This document shows positions 33,822 to 44,845 of a stretch of DNA of 64,000 bases, piece by piece. Positions within the stretch are counted from its first letter, which is position 1; each line of letters begins with the position of its first letter. The stretch lies in assembly GCF_020283565.1 (NCBI RefSeq), contig NC_060060.1:47666015-47730014 (forward strand), read 5' to 3'. The notes below the pieces were generated by a model. The model had not been told where the DNA came from and did not search any database. It saw only the letters and a program-made list of their open reading frames with translations. Origin of the DNA: Trifolium pratense (taxonomy: Eukaryota > Streptophyta > Magnoliopsida > Fabales > Fabaceae). The position numbers and the translations under genes were made by a program.

Positions 33822-34691
33822 GGCGGAGGCTAGCGTGAGTGAGTGAAACATATCACTCACCTGTAAGAGAGGCAAATTACCCGCTATAGTAGGTGTAGCA
33901 GGTAAAAGAAAATAATATATTTTTTAATTTAGAATTATTTAAAAATAAAGTATTTAACAAAGGTTATTTAAAAAAACAAAAATTCACATGCTCTTCTTCT
34001 GAGTACTTGTCTTCAACGTCAAAAAGAAAATCTTTATCTTCTTCATCCCTTTTTGTTCATTTTTTTCATAAAAAATCCTGGATCTTCAACCAAGCTTCAA
34101 ACAAAACCCAGGAAAAAAAATCCAAAATTATAAAATTACAAAAAATACCAAATTTTACCCAGATCTCTGCACTCAAATATTTCCTTCTTCCTCTTCCACT
34201 TAATTTCTTTGCAATATAAAATCTGCTATTTTTTTAAATGATCAAGAATATGATGAAAAAGAAGTGTACATTGGGTGTTCTTGATTTCATGAAAATAAAC
34301 TGTCATGGGGATACATTAATGAAGCAAAAGAACAGATTTGAGGGAAAAGAAAGAAAAAATAAACTTGTTTTTGGTGCTGCTGTGCAGGTCTTGGGGGAAT
34401 AAACTTGAGGTTGTCTCTTTGATCTTCTTTTTGATTGCTGTATTTTTTAGCATCTTTCTGTTGGCTAGTTGTGAGGTGGTGTGACACAGGTTTTGTTGTG
34501 TTTTACTATCTTCTACTTTGATTAAAAAACAAAAAGCAAAAATATAATTTAAAATAACCCACAAAACACTGTAGCAACAAGTATCCAGTCATTCATCTCT
34601 ACCTTTCATTATCTTGTCATCTAATCCAATGGTGAAAAAGCACTCTTCACGGGTGAGAGATATGTTTCACTTACCCACACTAGAATCCGCC
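33822..34691. mobile_element. Mutator-like element (non-autonomous MULE)
   Basis: 870 bp with about 40-bp terminal inverted repeats (GGCGGAGGCTAGCGTGAGTG at the left; GGCGGATTCTAGTGTGGGTA as complement of the right). The 9-bp target duplication is exact, TGAAATGAA (33813-33821 and 34692-34700). The PPR2 and PPR4 leaders show the empty site. The interior has no transposase; its AT-rich frames are not recognisable. It sits about 145 bp upstream of the PPR3 start and so inside the shared leader/promoter region. Confidence 0.92.
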
Positions 34692-34835
34692 TGAAATGAA
34701 ATCACAAAGTAAAGTTTGTTTTGAAACAGTCATAACCTCCTTTTCCAGCTCCTCCGGTAACACACGAAAGACTCCACCGCTCTAACCTTCGTCGTTGCCG
34801 CTCCTTTCTCAAACACACCCACGCAGCAAGGAATT

Positions 34836-36470
34836 ATGTCACCTATGAGATTAACAAGGTTTCTTTCAAAACCCTCTTTACTTCCTAACTTTTTCACTTT
34901 CAGATTTTTCTCACATTTTCACAATGTTAGTGATGTTGTTGATGATGATTCTATTTATATGTTCAAAAGTATGCTAAATATGCGAAAAACCCCTTCCATT
35001 ATTGAATTTAACAAGATTTTAAGTTCCCTTGTTAAAACAAAGAACAATTACTCAACTGTTGTTTCCCTTTTCCAACAAATGGAATTCCATGGAACAATTA
35101 GGCCTAACATTATTACTATGTCCATTTTAATCAATTGTTACTGTCATATAGGTCAAATGACTTATGCATTTTCTCTATTGGGAAAGATTCTTAAGATGGG
35201 TTATCAGCCGAATATCGTAACCTTGACAACCCTTATAAAAGGCCTTTGTCTTAAAAATGACATTCAGAAAGCATTGTACTTTCATGATGATCTTATCGCT
35301 AAGGGATTTCAGCTCAACCAGGTTAGTTACGGGACATTGATCAATGGCTTGTGTAAAATGGGACATACAACACCTGCCCTCCAACTGTTGAGACGGCTCG
35401 AAAAAGGATCAGTCAAGCCTGGTTTGGTAATTTACAGTACAATCATTGATAGCATGTGCAAAACTAAGCTTGTAGATGATGCTTGTGAATTATTTTCTGA
35501 AATGGTTAACAAGGGAATTTTTCCAGACGTTGTCACTTATAGTGCTCTAATCTATGGTTTTTGTATTGTGAATAAATTAAAAGAAGCAATTGTTTTGTTG
35601 AACGAAATGGTATCGAAAAACATCAACCCAAATGTTTATACCTTTAATATATTGATCGATGCGTTTTGTAAGGAGGGAAAGATGAAAGAAGCTAAAAGTG
35701 TGTTAGCTATGATGATGAAACAAGGCATGAAACCTGATGTAGTTACTTATAATACTTTAATGGATGGGTTCTGCCTTCGTAATGAAGTGAGCAAGGCCAA
35801 ATATATATTCAACACTATGGTCCAAAGGGGAATGATGCCCAATGTTAAGAGCTACAGTATTATGATCAATGGGTTCTGTAAGAGTAAAATGTTGGATGAA
35901 GCCATCAATCTCTTTGAAGAAATGCATTTCAAAAATATCTTTCCCGATACGGTAACTTACAGCACTCTTATTGATGGCTTGTGCAAATCAGGGAGAATTT
36001 CCTATGCTTGGGAGCTTGTTGATGAGATGAGTGACAGAGGTCAACAACCCGATGTAATCACCTACAATTCCTTCTTGTACACTTTGTGCAAAAATCATGA
36101 ACTTGACAAGGCAATTGCATTAGTCAAGAAAATTAAAGACCAAGGTATCATGCCAGATTTGTACACGTACAGTACCCTAATTGATGGACTTTGCAAAGGT
36201 GGGAGGCTTAATGATGCACTAAAGGTTTTTAATGATCTTTTGGCTAAAGGATACAATCTAAATGTCGTAATGTACACAACTATGATTTGTGGACTTTGTA
36301 ATGAGGGCTTGTTTGAAGAAGCATTTGTTTTGCTTTCAAAAATGGAAGATAAGGGCTGCTTTCCTAATGCCTTCACTTTTGAAATAATGATTTGTGCACT
36401 CTTCGAAAGCGGTGAGAATGATAAAGCAGAGAAACTTCTACGTGAAATGATTTCTAGAGGTCTACTATAA
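34836..36470 (+). CDS. PPR3: restorer-of-fertility-like PPR protein
   Basis: Intronless, 544 residues from ATG 34836 (MSPMRLTRFLSKPS). Presequence-like N terminus, then 14 P-class PPR motifs from about residue 50 to 544, the last being AFTFEIMICALFESGENDKA. The protein is nearly the same as PPR4 over the first ten motifs and as PPR1 at the C terminus, a mosaic pattern. Expected role: mitochondrial RNA binding; target unknown. A MULE inserted upstream has separated part of the shared promoter region from the gene. An upstream ATG frame (from 34696) ends before the start codon, so it would be a short non-overlapping uORF. Confidence 0.95.
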   Translation: MSPMRLTRFLSKPSLLPNFFTFRFFSHFHNVSDVVDDDSIYMFKSMLNMRKTPSIIEFNKILSSLVKTKNNYSTVVSLFQQMEFHGTIRPNIITMSILINCYCHIGQMTYAFSLLGKILKMGYQPNIVTLTTLIKGLCLKNDIQKALYFHDDLIAKGFQLNQVSYGTLINGLCKMGHTTPALQLLRRLEKGSVKPGLVIYSTIIDSMCKTKLVDDACELFSEMVNKGIFPDVVTYSALIYGFCIVNKLKEAIVLLNEMVSKNINPNVYTFNILIDAFCKEGKMKEAKSVLAMMMKQGMKPDVVTYNTLMDGFCLRNEVSKAKYIFNTMVQRGMMPNVKSYSIMINGFCKSKMLDEAINLFEEMHFKNIFPDTVTYSTLIDGLCKSGRISYAWELVDEMSDRGQQPDVITYNSFLYTLCKNHELDKAIALVKKIKDQGIMPDLYTYSTLIDGLCKGGRLNDALKVFNDLLAKGYNLNVVMYTTMICGLCNEGLFEEAFVLLSKMEDKGCFPNAFTFEIMICALFESGENDKAEKLLREMISRGLL

Positions 36471-37547
36471 GAGCAAAACTCGGTATAACACTCTCTTGTT
36501 ACATGTCGTTATTTTCAATTTTTATGATTATCTTCGTGAAATGATTGCTTATCAGTTATTTGTTTGCTGTTATTAAATTACTGTGGTGATAGTTGTATTT
36601 TCTGTTTTGAGTTTTCTATTACACCTTATTGTGTATCGGTAATTGTTCAATGCCCGATATATGTAGTGTTAGAAATACCAGAGTTAGCAGATCTCTTGAT
36701 TGTACAATCTCGATTTCCCATCATTTCTTCGTTTTTCATTGAAAACTGATAGCATTACAGGTATTAAATTGAAAAAGATGGAATATGAATACTGCACCAG
36801 AGCCACTGTGGCAACAACTAAGTTATTGTATATGTCAATAAGCCAGTTTCAATTAATTAGTTTCAGGTGAAGTAACAGTTGAATGTATGTAACAATTGAG
36901 ATCTATTTGACTATAAGCGTAGACTTGGCTGCTTCTTTCTTACAGTTGCATATAATGTTCTTTCTTGCATAGATTTTGATGTAAGAGTTCTATGTAGGTA
37001 GAAGTAGAACCCTTCGATTTGCGGATGTATAAAAAAAAGTATTTTTACTGAATGTATAATTCAGAGATAACTTTTGGTTATGTTGTTAAATATTTGGTTT
37101 ATATATGACTTTAGAACATTGTAAATGCAGTGGTTAATTTTTCCTTAATATAATTTTTTTTAACTAATTAAGAGCACAAGAAATTAGTTAAGGGGAAAGG
37201 TGTTCACTCAAATGGAGCTCAATCATGTTACTTTGATTGTTGCATAAGATGTTACTTCATGTCTAGGGTGCCTTACCTCAAGAACTTCTGCAAGGACCAA
37301 AGTCTAAGACATAGAATGAAGAAAATAGATTGTCACATCATCTCATAAAATTTATATTAATTCATTGTATTAATCAAGTGATGAAGGCTTCACCAGTATC
37401 CACTTTAATTATTGGTGAAAACCATTCCGTTTTAGTGAGCACCAAGTGACCGTAATCCCTAATACAAAGACCAATACCCAACTTGTTATGTAGACTTGAA
37501 AATGAGGCAGCATTTGTATCGTCCCGAAGTCAGTTTAAACCATCTAG
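36471..37547. other. Downstream region of PPR3, no gene
   Basis: Copy of 5250-6762 with about 440 bases deleted at 36771. No coding region seen. Confidence 0.7.
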
Positions 37548-37776
37548 TTACAGCCTAATTCTGCAACTGATTAGTACGCGAAGCACTCAGCTATTCTGCG
37601 TTCCTCTAACCTGTTAACAAATTACAGCCACGCTCAGAAATTACAGCCTAATTCTGCAACTGATTAGTACGCGAAGCACTCAGCTATTCTGCGTTCCTCC
37701 AACCTGTTAACAAATTACAGCCACGCTCAGAAATTACAGCCTAATTCTGCAACTGATTAGTACGTGAAGCACTCAG
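37548..37776. repeat. 93-bp tandem repeat, sister of 6763-6991
   Basis: Same period and same partial third unit; one base differs in the first unit (CCTCTAACC for CCTCCAACC). Confidence 0.9.
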
Positions 37777-38841
37777 CCACATTTCTACCAACGGATTCAA
37801 ATTCCATGGTTTAGCCAATGCAGTCCCATCATGTAGCCAATTTCGATCCCAAACAGAGATGTTCATTCCTGAACCTATACTCCATTTGTACCCGCCTCTA
37901 ACAACAAATTTTGCACTCCAAATACTTCGTCACACATAGCTTGGGTTATGATCAATACTTGAATCAAGAAAATCATATTTAGGAAAATATTTAGCTTTAA
38001 ATAATCTAGTGATTAAATTACCAAACCTCCCTAACTCTTGTGGATAGAAAGACGCTCCCATGTTAGTCAATGGATACCTTTTGATTGTGTACTATTATGT
38101 CCACACCAAAAGGAGTTCAACATCTTCTCAATCTCATCACTAAGGGACGTCCGAATGAGAAATATGCTCATAACATAAGCCGAAATAGATTGTAGAGCTG
38201 ATTTGATAAGAATCTCTCTACCGGGTTGAAAGAGACACTTAATACTCCACAAATTAATCTTCTTCCAAATTCTAAGTAGCTTTCCTGCTTCAACCAACCA
38301 TGGACGGTAACCCAAGATACTTGCCTGTGCCCAGAACTTGTTGGACCCCAAGATGTTTGAAACTGAATTCTTGGTAATAGGCAGTACATTTCTGCAAATT
38401 AATGGTTTATCCTGAAGCCGCCTCATAGGTGGAGAGAATGTTCTTCATCACCATTGCCTCATTTTCCTGAGCTCGAAAAAATAAGAAGCAATCATCGGCA
38501 AATAGAAGACGAGAAATGATTGGAGCATTTCTACATATTTTGATGTTGTGAATGTCTCCTCTATTTTCAGCCTGTCTAATTAAAGTTGGGAGCCCATCCG
38601 CACAAAGGATAAAAAGGTATGGCGATAATAGGTCGACTTGCCTCGACCCTCTCCCAGGGACAATGGGCCCCACCGTGCTTCCATTTAAATCCACAGTCAG
38701 TCTCCACACAAAGCATAATCCACCCTATCCAATTTTGCGGGAACCACGTCTTTGCCAAAACATCTTGAATATAATTCCAATCAATCATATCATAAGTTTT
38801 GCTAATGTCAAGATTGAGAGCAACATCTCCAACCTTACTCT
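37777..38841 (-). pseudogene. LINE (L1-type) reverse transcriptase relic, copy 2
   Basis: Sister of 6992-7990 but keeps about 62 more bases, so that the minus strand reads RLLFADDCFLFFRAQEN, the reverse transcriptase FADD active-site block. Upstream it reads LSPYLFILCADGLPTLIRQA, downstream NKFWAQASILGYRPWL and QSISAYVMSIFLIRTSL. Stops and frameshifts prevent a full product. Confidence 0.87.
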
Positions 38842-39196
38842 CATATAGGTCAAATGACTTATGCATTTTCTATATTTGCAAACATTCTCAAGATAGGTTT
38901 TTTTTTTTTTTTAAACTTGGTATCCGGCCTTAGGACCGACTAATCCAAGGGGATCAATCCCACCGCCCACTTGTGGGGGCCCCATTTAAAGCCAGAGTTT
39001 TTTTTGCTCTGTATGGACTTAGCCCACCGAAATTGGCACCAGTGGGAATCGAACCTGAGACCTTGAGAGGAGCATACTCCAAGGGCCCAAGCCAACACCA
39101 CTCGACCAACCCCAAGTGGGTTCATTCTCAAGATAGGTTATCAGCCTGATGTCATAATCTTGACAACCCTTTTTAAAAGGCCTTTGTCTTACTAAT
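38842..39196 (+). pseudogene. PPR gene relic cut by a SINE, copy 2
   Basis: 38842-38897 and 39138-39196 encode pieces of PPR motifs 2 and 3, as in the relic at 7991-8350. Confidence 0.85.
38898..39122 (-). mobile_element. tRNA-derived SINE, copy 2
   Basis: Sister of 8047-8274 with the same 15-bp target duplication (38883-38897 and 39123-39137), so the insertion is older than the unit duplication. A and B boxes retained. Confidence 0.9.
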
Positions 39197-39841
39197 CTGA
39201 TATTTTTTTAGGCTTTTTGATGAAATGTATAATACTTTCTGGTGAGGCGCTGAAGATGTTGGCTTTCAAATGTCAAAAAGATGGAATTTGAATACTGCGC
39301 TAATTGGCTTAATGAGCCGAATAGACGAGTTTCAATTAATTAATTTCAGGTGAAGTAACAGTTAAATGTATGTAACATTGAGGTCTTTTTGACTATAATC
39401 ATAGACTTGGATGCTTCTTTCTTACAGTTGCATATAATGTTCTTTCTTGCATAGATTTTGATGCAAGAGTTCTATGTAGATAGAACCCTTCGATTTGCGG
39501 ATGTATAAAAAAATGTGTTTTTACTGAATGTATACTTCATAAATAACTTTTGGTTACTTGTTAAATATTCGGTTTATGACTTGAGAACATAGTAATGCAG
39601 TGGTTAATTTTTCCTTAATATAATGTTATTTTTTTAGTGTAAATTTTACACTAACAAAAATTCGATTTCTAAAAACAGATTTTTTTTGCGAGCTAGAGGG
39701 GCCAAAAACAAACACGGGGCATAAAGAGAAGTCATCTGAATTCTTTTATAGTAGGGAGGCTGTTAGTTGTTTTGCTGTTCCTGCAATGTATCAGGTGGAC
39801 TTGGTTTTGTGAATTTGCACCCCTCGTGCATTATTCACTTC
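39197..39841. other. Duplicated spacer, no gene
   Basis: Matches 8351-8627 joined to 18857-19168 and 24479-24522, which gives the empty-site sequence for both the copia and the gag-only insertions. Confidence 0.75.
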
Positions 39842-40297
39842 TGATCTTAACTGTTGATCAGAACAGGTAGAAGGCCAGCTGGAAGTCCGTTGAGCAGGTG
39901 GTAGGCAGCAATCCGAGCAGATGGTCCACGGAGGGGGGGGTTGTACCTGCAGGTGCTCCGATGCCAAAGTCAGACAAGGAATAGAGAGCAAAAGAGATAC
40001 TAGAGAGAAGTTAGAGAGAGAGAGTAATTGTGATAATGAATAGTGTTCTACCTTGCTCTCCCTTGAGGGAGAGTATTTATAGCCCCCAGCTCTGAGCCAA
40101 AGGTCCTCTTAATGGGCTGGACTAGCCAAGGCCCATTAAGAGGGACTGCCAAGATATTACCCTTAGATAGTGGGTAGAGTAGTAATTTTACCCTATCTTG
40201 GTTGAGAGGTTGTGCCATGCTGACATGGAGGTGATTGGGCAAGCCATGTGGACTTGGTGAGGGTCTAGGTGGACTAGCATTAGTCTAGTCCAGAACA
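39842..40297 (-). repeat. 3' LTR of the Retand-like element
   Basis: Complete LTR. A minus-strand TATAAATA box is at 40074-40081. Confidence 0.92.
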
Positions 40298-40771
40298 GGA
40301 GCCCCCCAAGTCGTTGCTCCTAGGCATAGGAGTGATGACTTTAGATGTGTGCCCAAGTGCAGAAGGAAATCTCCTTGCAACCTCTCTTGAACAAAAGTGG
40401 ACGAGGAAGTTGCTCGTCAGAGCCTTGCTCGTAGCAAGCATCTGCAATGTTTTGCTCGAAGTGGTTTTTCGAGGATATTTAGTATTCTGCTCGTATCTAC
40501 TGCGAGGAGATAACTACGAGAGGGATTTGTTGCTCGTATTTATGACGAGGAGATAATTTATAAGAAGGAATTGTTGCTCGTTGCTATGAGAAGAAGTTAG
40601 CAACGAGGAGGTTTTCTGTAAAGCGCAGCCTTTTGCTTGAGGACTTGCTCGAGTGAAATTCGAGCATCCTTTTTCGTTGGGGATGTGAAAGGGTGCATTT
40701 ACTGCTTTGATTTTTACGAGGGAGTGTAAGGACCATTGGATCAAAGCGTCTCTTCACTTTCCTGGCTTGGT

Positions 40772-40782
40772 CTATATAATAG
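40772..40782 (+). promoter_or_regulatory. TATA box for the antisense extra gene
   Basis: CTATATAATAG followed about 30 bases on by a CT-rich likely initiation zone (ACTCTTCACTCTCTCTC). It lies outside the LTR and points away from gag-pol, so it would be a separate internal promoter. Confidence 0.6.
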
Positions 40783-41019
40783 AGGAGAGTGAATTTCATT
40801 TTTACTCTTCACTCTCTCTCTTCAATTGTGAATCTCTCTGAAGTTTCAACTTACTAGTCAAATCGTTCTTCAGATTTTCTTCATATTCAAGGTAATTCTT
40901 CTAAATTTCGTTGTTTAGATCTATTTTTTGTTGTTCCTGCCCAGTTTTGGGCGTTTTTACATGAAGAATGTATGAATTTATGAACATTAGGATGAATGTG
41001 CCGGGCACCTTCTGAACTT

Positions 41020-41450
41020 GGTACCGGGGAGCTTTCCTCCCCTTTGAAACTCTAGGTTAGATAACTAGTGACGGGGAGCCTATCTCCCCGTTTCAAACTT
41101 TAGATAGTTTATTTAAGTGGCGGGGAGCCTATCTCCCCGTTTCAAACTTTAGATAGTTTATTTGAGTGACGGGGAGCCTATCTCCCCGTTTCAAACTTTA
41201 GATAGTTTGAATATGCCGGAGAGCTTGTCTCCCCTTTTTTAACTTAGAACATTTTTTGATGAAAATTTATTGCTTAAATTTCATGCCGGGGAGCTTACCT
41301 CCCCGTCCTTAATTTAAGAATTCTCATGAAATTTGTTGTTTAAATTTCATGCCGGGGAGCTTACCTCCCCGTCTTTTTAACTTAGAAATTTTGAGGAAAT
41401 TTCGTTATACAGCTTTAGTGCCGGGGAGCCTACCTCCCCGTTTTTGCCTG
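41020..41450. repeat. Tandem hairpin repeats CGGGGAGC...CCCCG inside a leader intron
   Basis: About seven units of roughly 60 bases. Each has GGGGAGCYTAYCTCCCC, a short perfect-arm hairpin, followed by an AT-rich TTTAACTTAGA or TTTAGATAGTTT spacer. They fall between the candidate splice donor AAG/GTAATT (intron from 40892) and acceptor TTTCAG (41600). Confidence 0.85.
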
Positions 41451-41608
41451 GCTTACCCTCCTCGGTTTGATTTTGATTGCCATTTGAAAAGGGCTTTGGT
41501 CGGGGACAGCGTCCTCGTCCTATCTTGCGCCCTTTCACTTGAATTGCGGTGAAAGGGTGGATTTGGTCATCGAATTCACTTTGTTTTTACTGCATTTCAG
41601 GTTTTAAA

Positions 41609-43636
41609 ATGTCAGAATCCGAGGAGGTTGTGGAAGCGCAGGGTGCAGAGAAGTATATGTTGGTCGACTGTATAACCGATCCTGCACTGGATTGGGTTGC
41701 TCCAGAACCCCGGGGAATAGCTTCGGCGCTTACTCCCAAGGATCCTAGGTTATATACCACTGTCGAGCAGCGGAGGGCAAACGAGCCCCAACAGTGGTCG
41801 ACTCGTCTACCCGGGGAGGATGAACGGGTGTGCTCGTCTTTTGACGGGCACGATTTTGCTATGTACGAGTTCGTTTTTAAGGAGATGGGGCTTAGACTGC
41901 CGTTCAGCCCTTTTGCGGCCAGTGTACTCAAAGCCTTGCAGGTGGCTCCGTCGCAGCTGCACCCTAACTCCTGGTCATTTATAATGGGGTTCGAGCGTCT
42001 CTGCGTGTACAAAGGTGTTCGTCCCAGTCTTCCCCTCTTCTTTAGGATCTTTAAAATTCAGCGCAAGCCGACGAAGGAAGTAGGACGAGCACCTCGTCAA
42101 AATTGGGTTTCGTTGAAGCATCACGAGGATGTTAAACTCTTTAAGATGTTTGTGGATTCCGTTAAGGATTTCAAAGAGAGGTACTATGTTGTCCGGCCAG
42201 AGTCTCCATCTGCCCGGGAGAGTTTAATGGAGCTGGAGGAAGATAGGGACGAGCAAGGTGTTGCTCGTAAGGATGCCAGCGGGCAAGTTATAGTTCGGGC
42301 AGTTCCTAAGTTCCCGTTAAGCTGGTCGTACACCCACTTCCAGAAGGAGCCTAAGGAATATACAACCGGGGACGCAGATTTGTCTCCCGAGGACATGGCT
42401 GCCTTCGAGAGTTTGAAGGCCTTTGTGGCCGGTTTTACTCCCGGGGTCTGGACGACTCGTAAGGGAGTTACAATAAGAGATGAACACGGGGAGCCTAAGG
42501 CCTCTCCTCGTTTTATTAATACTAGGACCCTCCTCAAGTGCAAAAATGCCGGGGAGGTTAAACTGTGCTTGGGTATTGCTTCCTTTCTTTTTAACTTAGA
42601 AAAATTTATGTTATTGTTGTGTGTATTCCTCGTCCTTTACTAACGTGCTCGTCATTTATTTGCAGACGAAATGGAAACTATTGCCGAGCGCATGTTGAAG
42701 GCCAAGCAGGATGAGAAGGCGAGCAGGTCTGGCCGAGGAAAAAAGAAGATTGTTGCCAGAGCTTCCCAGGAAGTGAGGCCGGGGACCCCTTCCGCACAGG
42801 TTATTGGGACCTCGGTTGGTGGTTCGGGCACCCCTACCTCAGCTCCCCGGCCTCCTCCAGCTAAGAGGACAAGAGAAGAAGATCCCCCGGTTGAGGAGGC
42901 GGGCATGGGTGCATGCAGCAAGTTTCCTGTTCCTCGGTGCTTTACCGTGGACAGATTTTTTGAGAAGTACCCTCCGGAAGTCTTTGAAGCTGAAAGGACT
43001 GCTATTCTTGACCAGGAACCAGAGGTCCGTAGGCAGCAGCATGCTCGTGACATGGCTGCTATGGTGCGAATGGTCTCGAGCTCCCTTGTTCTTGGTGACG
43101 AGCGGGAATCCTTACTCGAGCAGCTGAACACTGCCCAGGACAGGCACGAGCGGGCCAAAGGTCGGATCAACCAGCTCAAAATTGTTGTGGATGACCTCAA
43201 GGAGAAGCAAAAACGCTGGGGTGACCAGCTGGATGAGCACCGTAAAAGGGGAGAGGAGTTGGAAGCTGCTCGGGCTGAGATTGAAAGGCTCACTGCTGCT
43301 ATGGCGCCGGGCGAGAACGAGCACAAGGCTGCCGAGGGCTTGACCACCCGAGCAGACTTGGTCAAGGTGATTGCTCAGCTGTCCCATGACTTTGTAGAGG
43401 GCACTGAGTACGCTTTTGAGAATGCCGTGCAGCAAATCAAGTGCCTTAATCCTGACGTGGAATTGGTGACCCGGGGAATGCATGTGAACGGGCAGGTCAA
43501 GGATGGGCAGATTGTTATCCCGGCTGGTCTGGCCGACTCTGATGAAGAGGAGGATGATGCTGAAGTGGCGTTCGAGGAGGGTCATGAAGACGAGCTGGGT
43601 GACGGGCACGAGCAGGAAGATAGGTGCGAGGAGTAG
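41609..43636 (+). CDS. Antisense extra ORF of the Tat/Retand element (Transposase_28-like protein)
   Basis: Two exons, 41609-42572 and 42666-43636; the intron has GTATTG at the donor and TTTGCAG at the acceptor and keeps the frame. About 644 residues from ATG 41609 (MSESEEVVEAQG), which follows a good acceptor at 41600. The N-terminal half has the block LPFSPFAASVLKALQVAPSQ followed by LHPNSWSFIMGFERLC, matching the family named putative gypsy-type transposon protein (PF04195). The C-terminal half has a basic stretch (SGRGKKKI), a Pro-rich linker, a long charged coiled-coil region (about 43070-43350) and an acidic tail. Tat-lineage elements are known to carry an extra gene in this place and orientation; its function is unknown. 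It is fully open here although pol and the 5' end are damaged. Confidence 0.85.
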
Positions 43637-43899
43637 ATGTCCCCGGCCTTTCTATTGTAATTTCCTTTCTATTGTAATTTATTTTGTCTTTTTGAATTTT
43701 TGGGGCCTTTGAGCCATGGTTTGTAATTTTGGAACAAGTGGGCTTTTGTCCCCGTTTGATTTTTATGACAATTTCGTGCAGGTGCCCGTTTTATTTATCT
43801 ATGCTTGTTTATAACTGCTCGTCTATACCTGCTCGCATGTATGTTTACATTTTCTGCTCGCATGTATATTTCTGCGTCTTTTTAACTTAGAAAATTTGA

Positions 43900-44330
43900 C
43901 GAAATTTTGTTGTTTTAAAATTTCAACCGGGGAGCCTCCCCGTCTTTTAACTTAGAAAATTTTACGAAATTTTGTTGTTTTAAAATTTCAACCGGGGAGT
44001 CTCCCCGTCTAATAACTTAGAAAATTTTTGATGAAATTTTGTTGTTTTAAAATTTCAACCGGGGAGCCTCCCCGTCTTTTAACTTAGAAAATTTTACGAA
44101 ATTTTGTTGTTTTAAAATTTCAACCGGGGAGCCTCCCCGTCTAATAACTTAGAAAATTTTTGATGAAATTTCATTGTTAAAATTTCCACCGGGGAGGTCT
44201 GGTCCCTACCTTTAACTTAGCCAAATTTGATGCTAATTTCTTGCTCAAAATCTGAGCCGGGGAGCTTGTCCCCATTTTTAACTTAACGAAATTTGTTGTT
44301 TAAACTTCGTGCCGGGGAGCTTACCTCCCC
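43900..44330. repeat. Second tandem hairpin array, 3' of the antisense gene
   Basis: About seven units of 58-62 bases: ACCGGGGAGCCTCCCCGTC, then TTTTAACTTAGAAAATTTT and ACGAAATTTTGTTG. The AAATTTTGT part can also pair. Related in sequence to the array at 41020-41450. Confidence 0.87.
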
Positions 44331-44845
44331 GTTATTGAGGTGCTCGTCTGGGCATGCTGGTATGCTCATTCGAGCAAGTTGGTGTGCTAAGTTTTGCCTG
44401 TTTATTTTTATGCCTGTTTTGTATACTTATCATATTTTTGCATGTATGAATGTTGCGCTCGTTGTTATTTTGCCGGGGAGGTTTCCCCTGCTTGATACTG
44501 AGCATGTTTTATTGAGGGTAGTCTCCTCTGTTTTGACTTAAACAGTTTAGGGAACTGTATAAGCACTTAGAGTTGTTTCTAAGTTACGCGAATATGAGCA
44601 CGCTAGTGTACCTTTCTTCGCAACCTGAACCTCCCATCGCGAGCTGGGTGCTAGGTCGTGGCACGGGGACGATGGGCTCGTTTCGAGAGTTATCCTCGTC
44701 TAGCAGGAGTTCCATTTCCCTTATGGTGAATTAGTTCCCCTGCTATGGTTTTAGATGAGCACGTGTGCCATGGTGCCCTCCGTTGTTTAAGGTGCTCGAT
44801 TCGTTGTGTTCTGAAGTGCGAGCAGCCTTTTAGTGTGGCAATAAC

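Noticed and set aside
42652..43365. 237-codon minus-strand frame opposite the antisense gene
   Set aside because: Shadow of exon 2 of the + strand gene, which has splice sites and family similarity.
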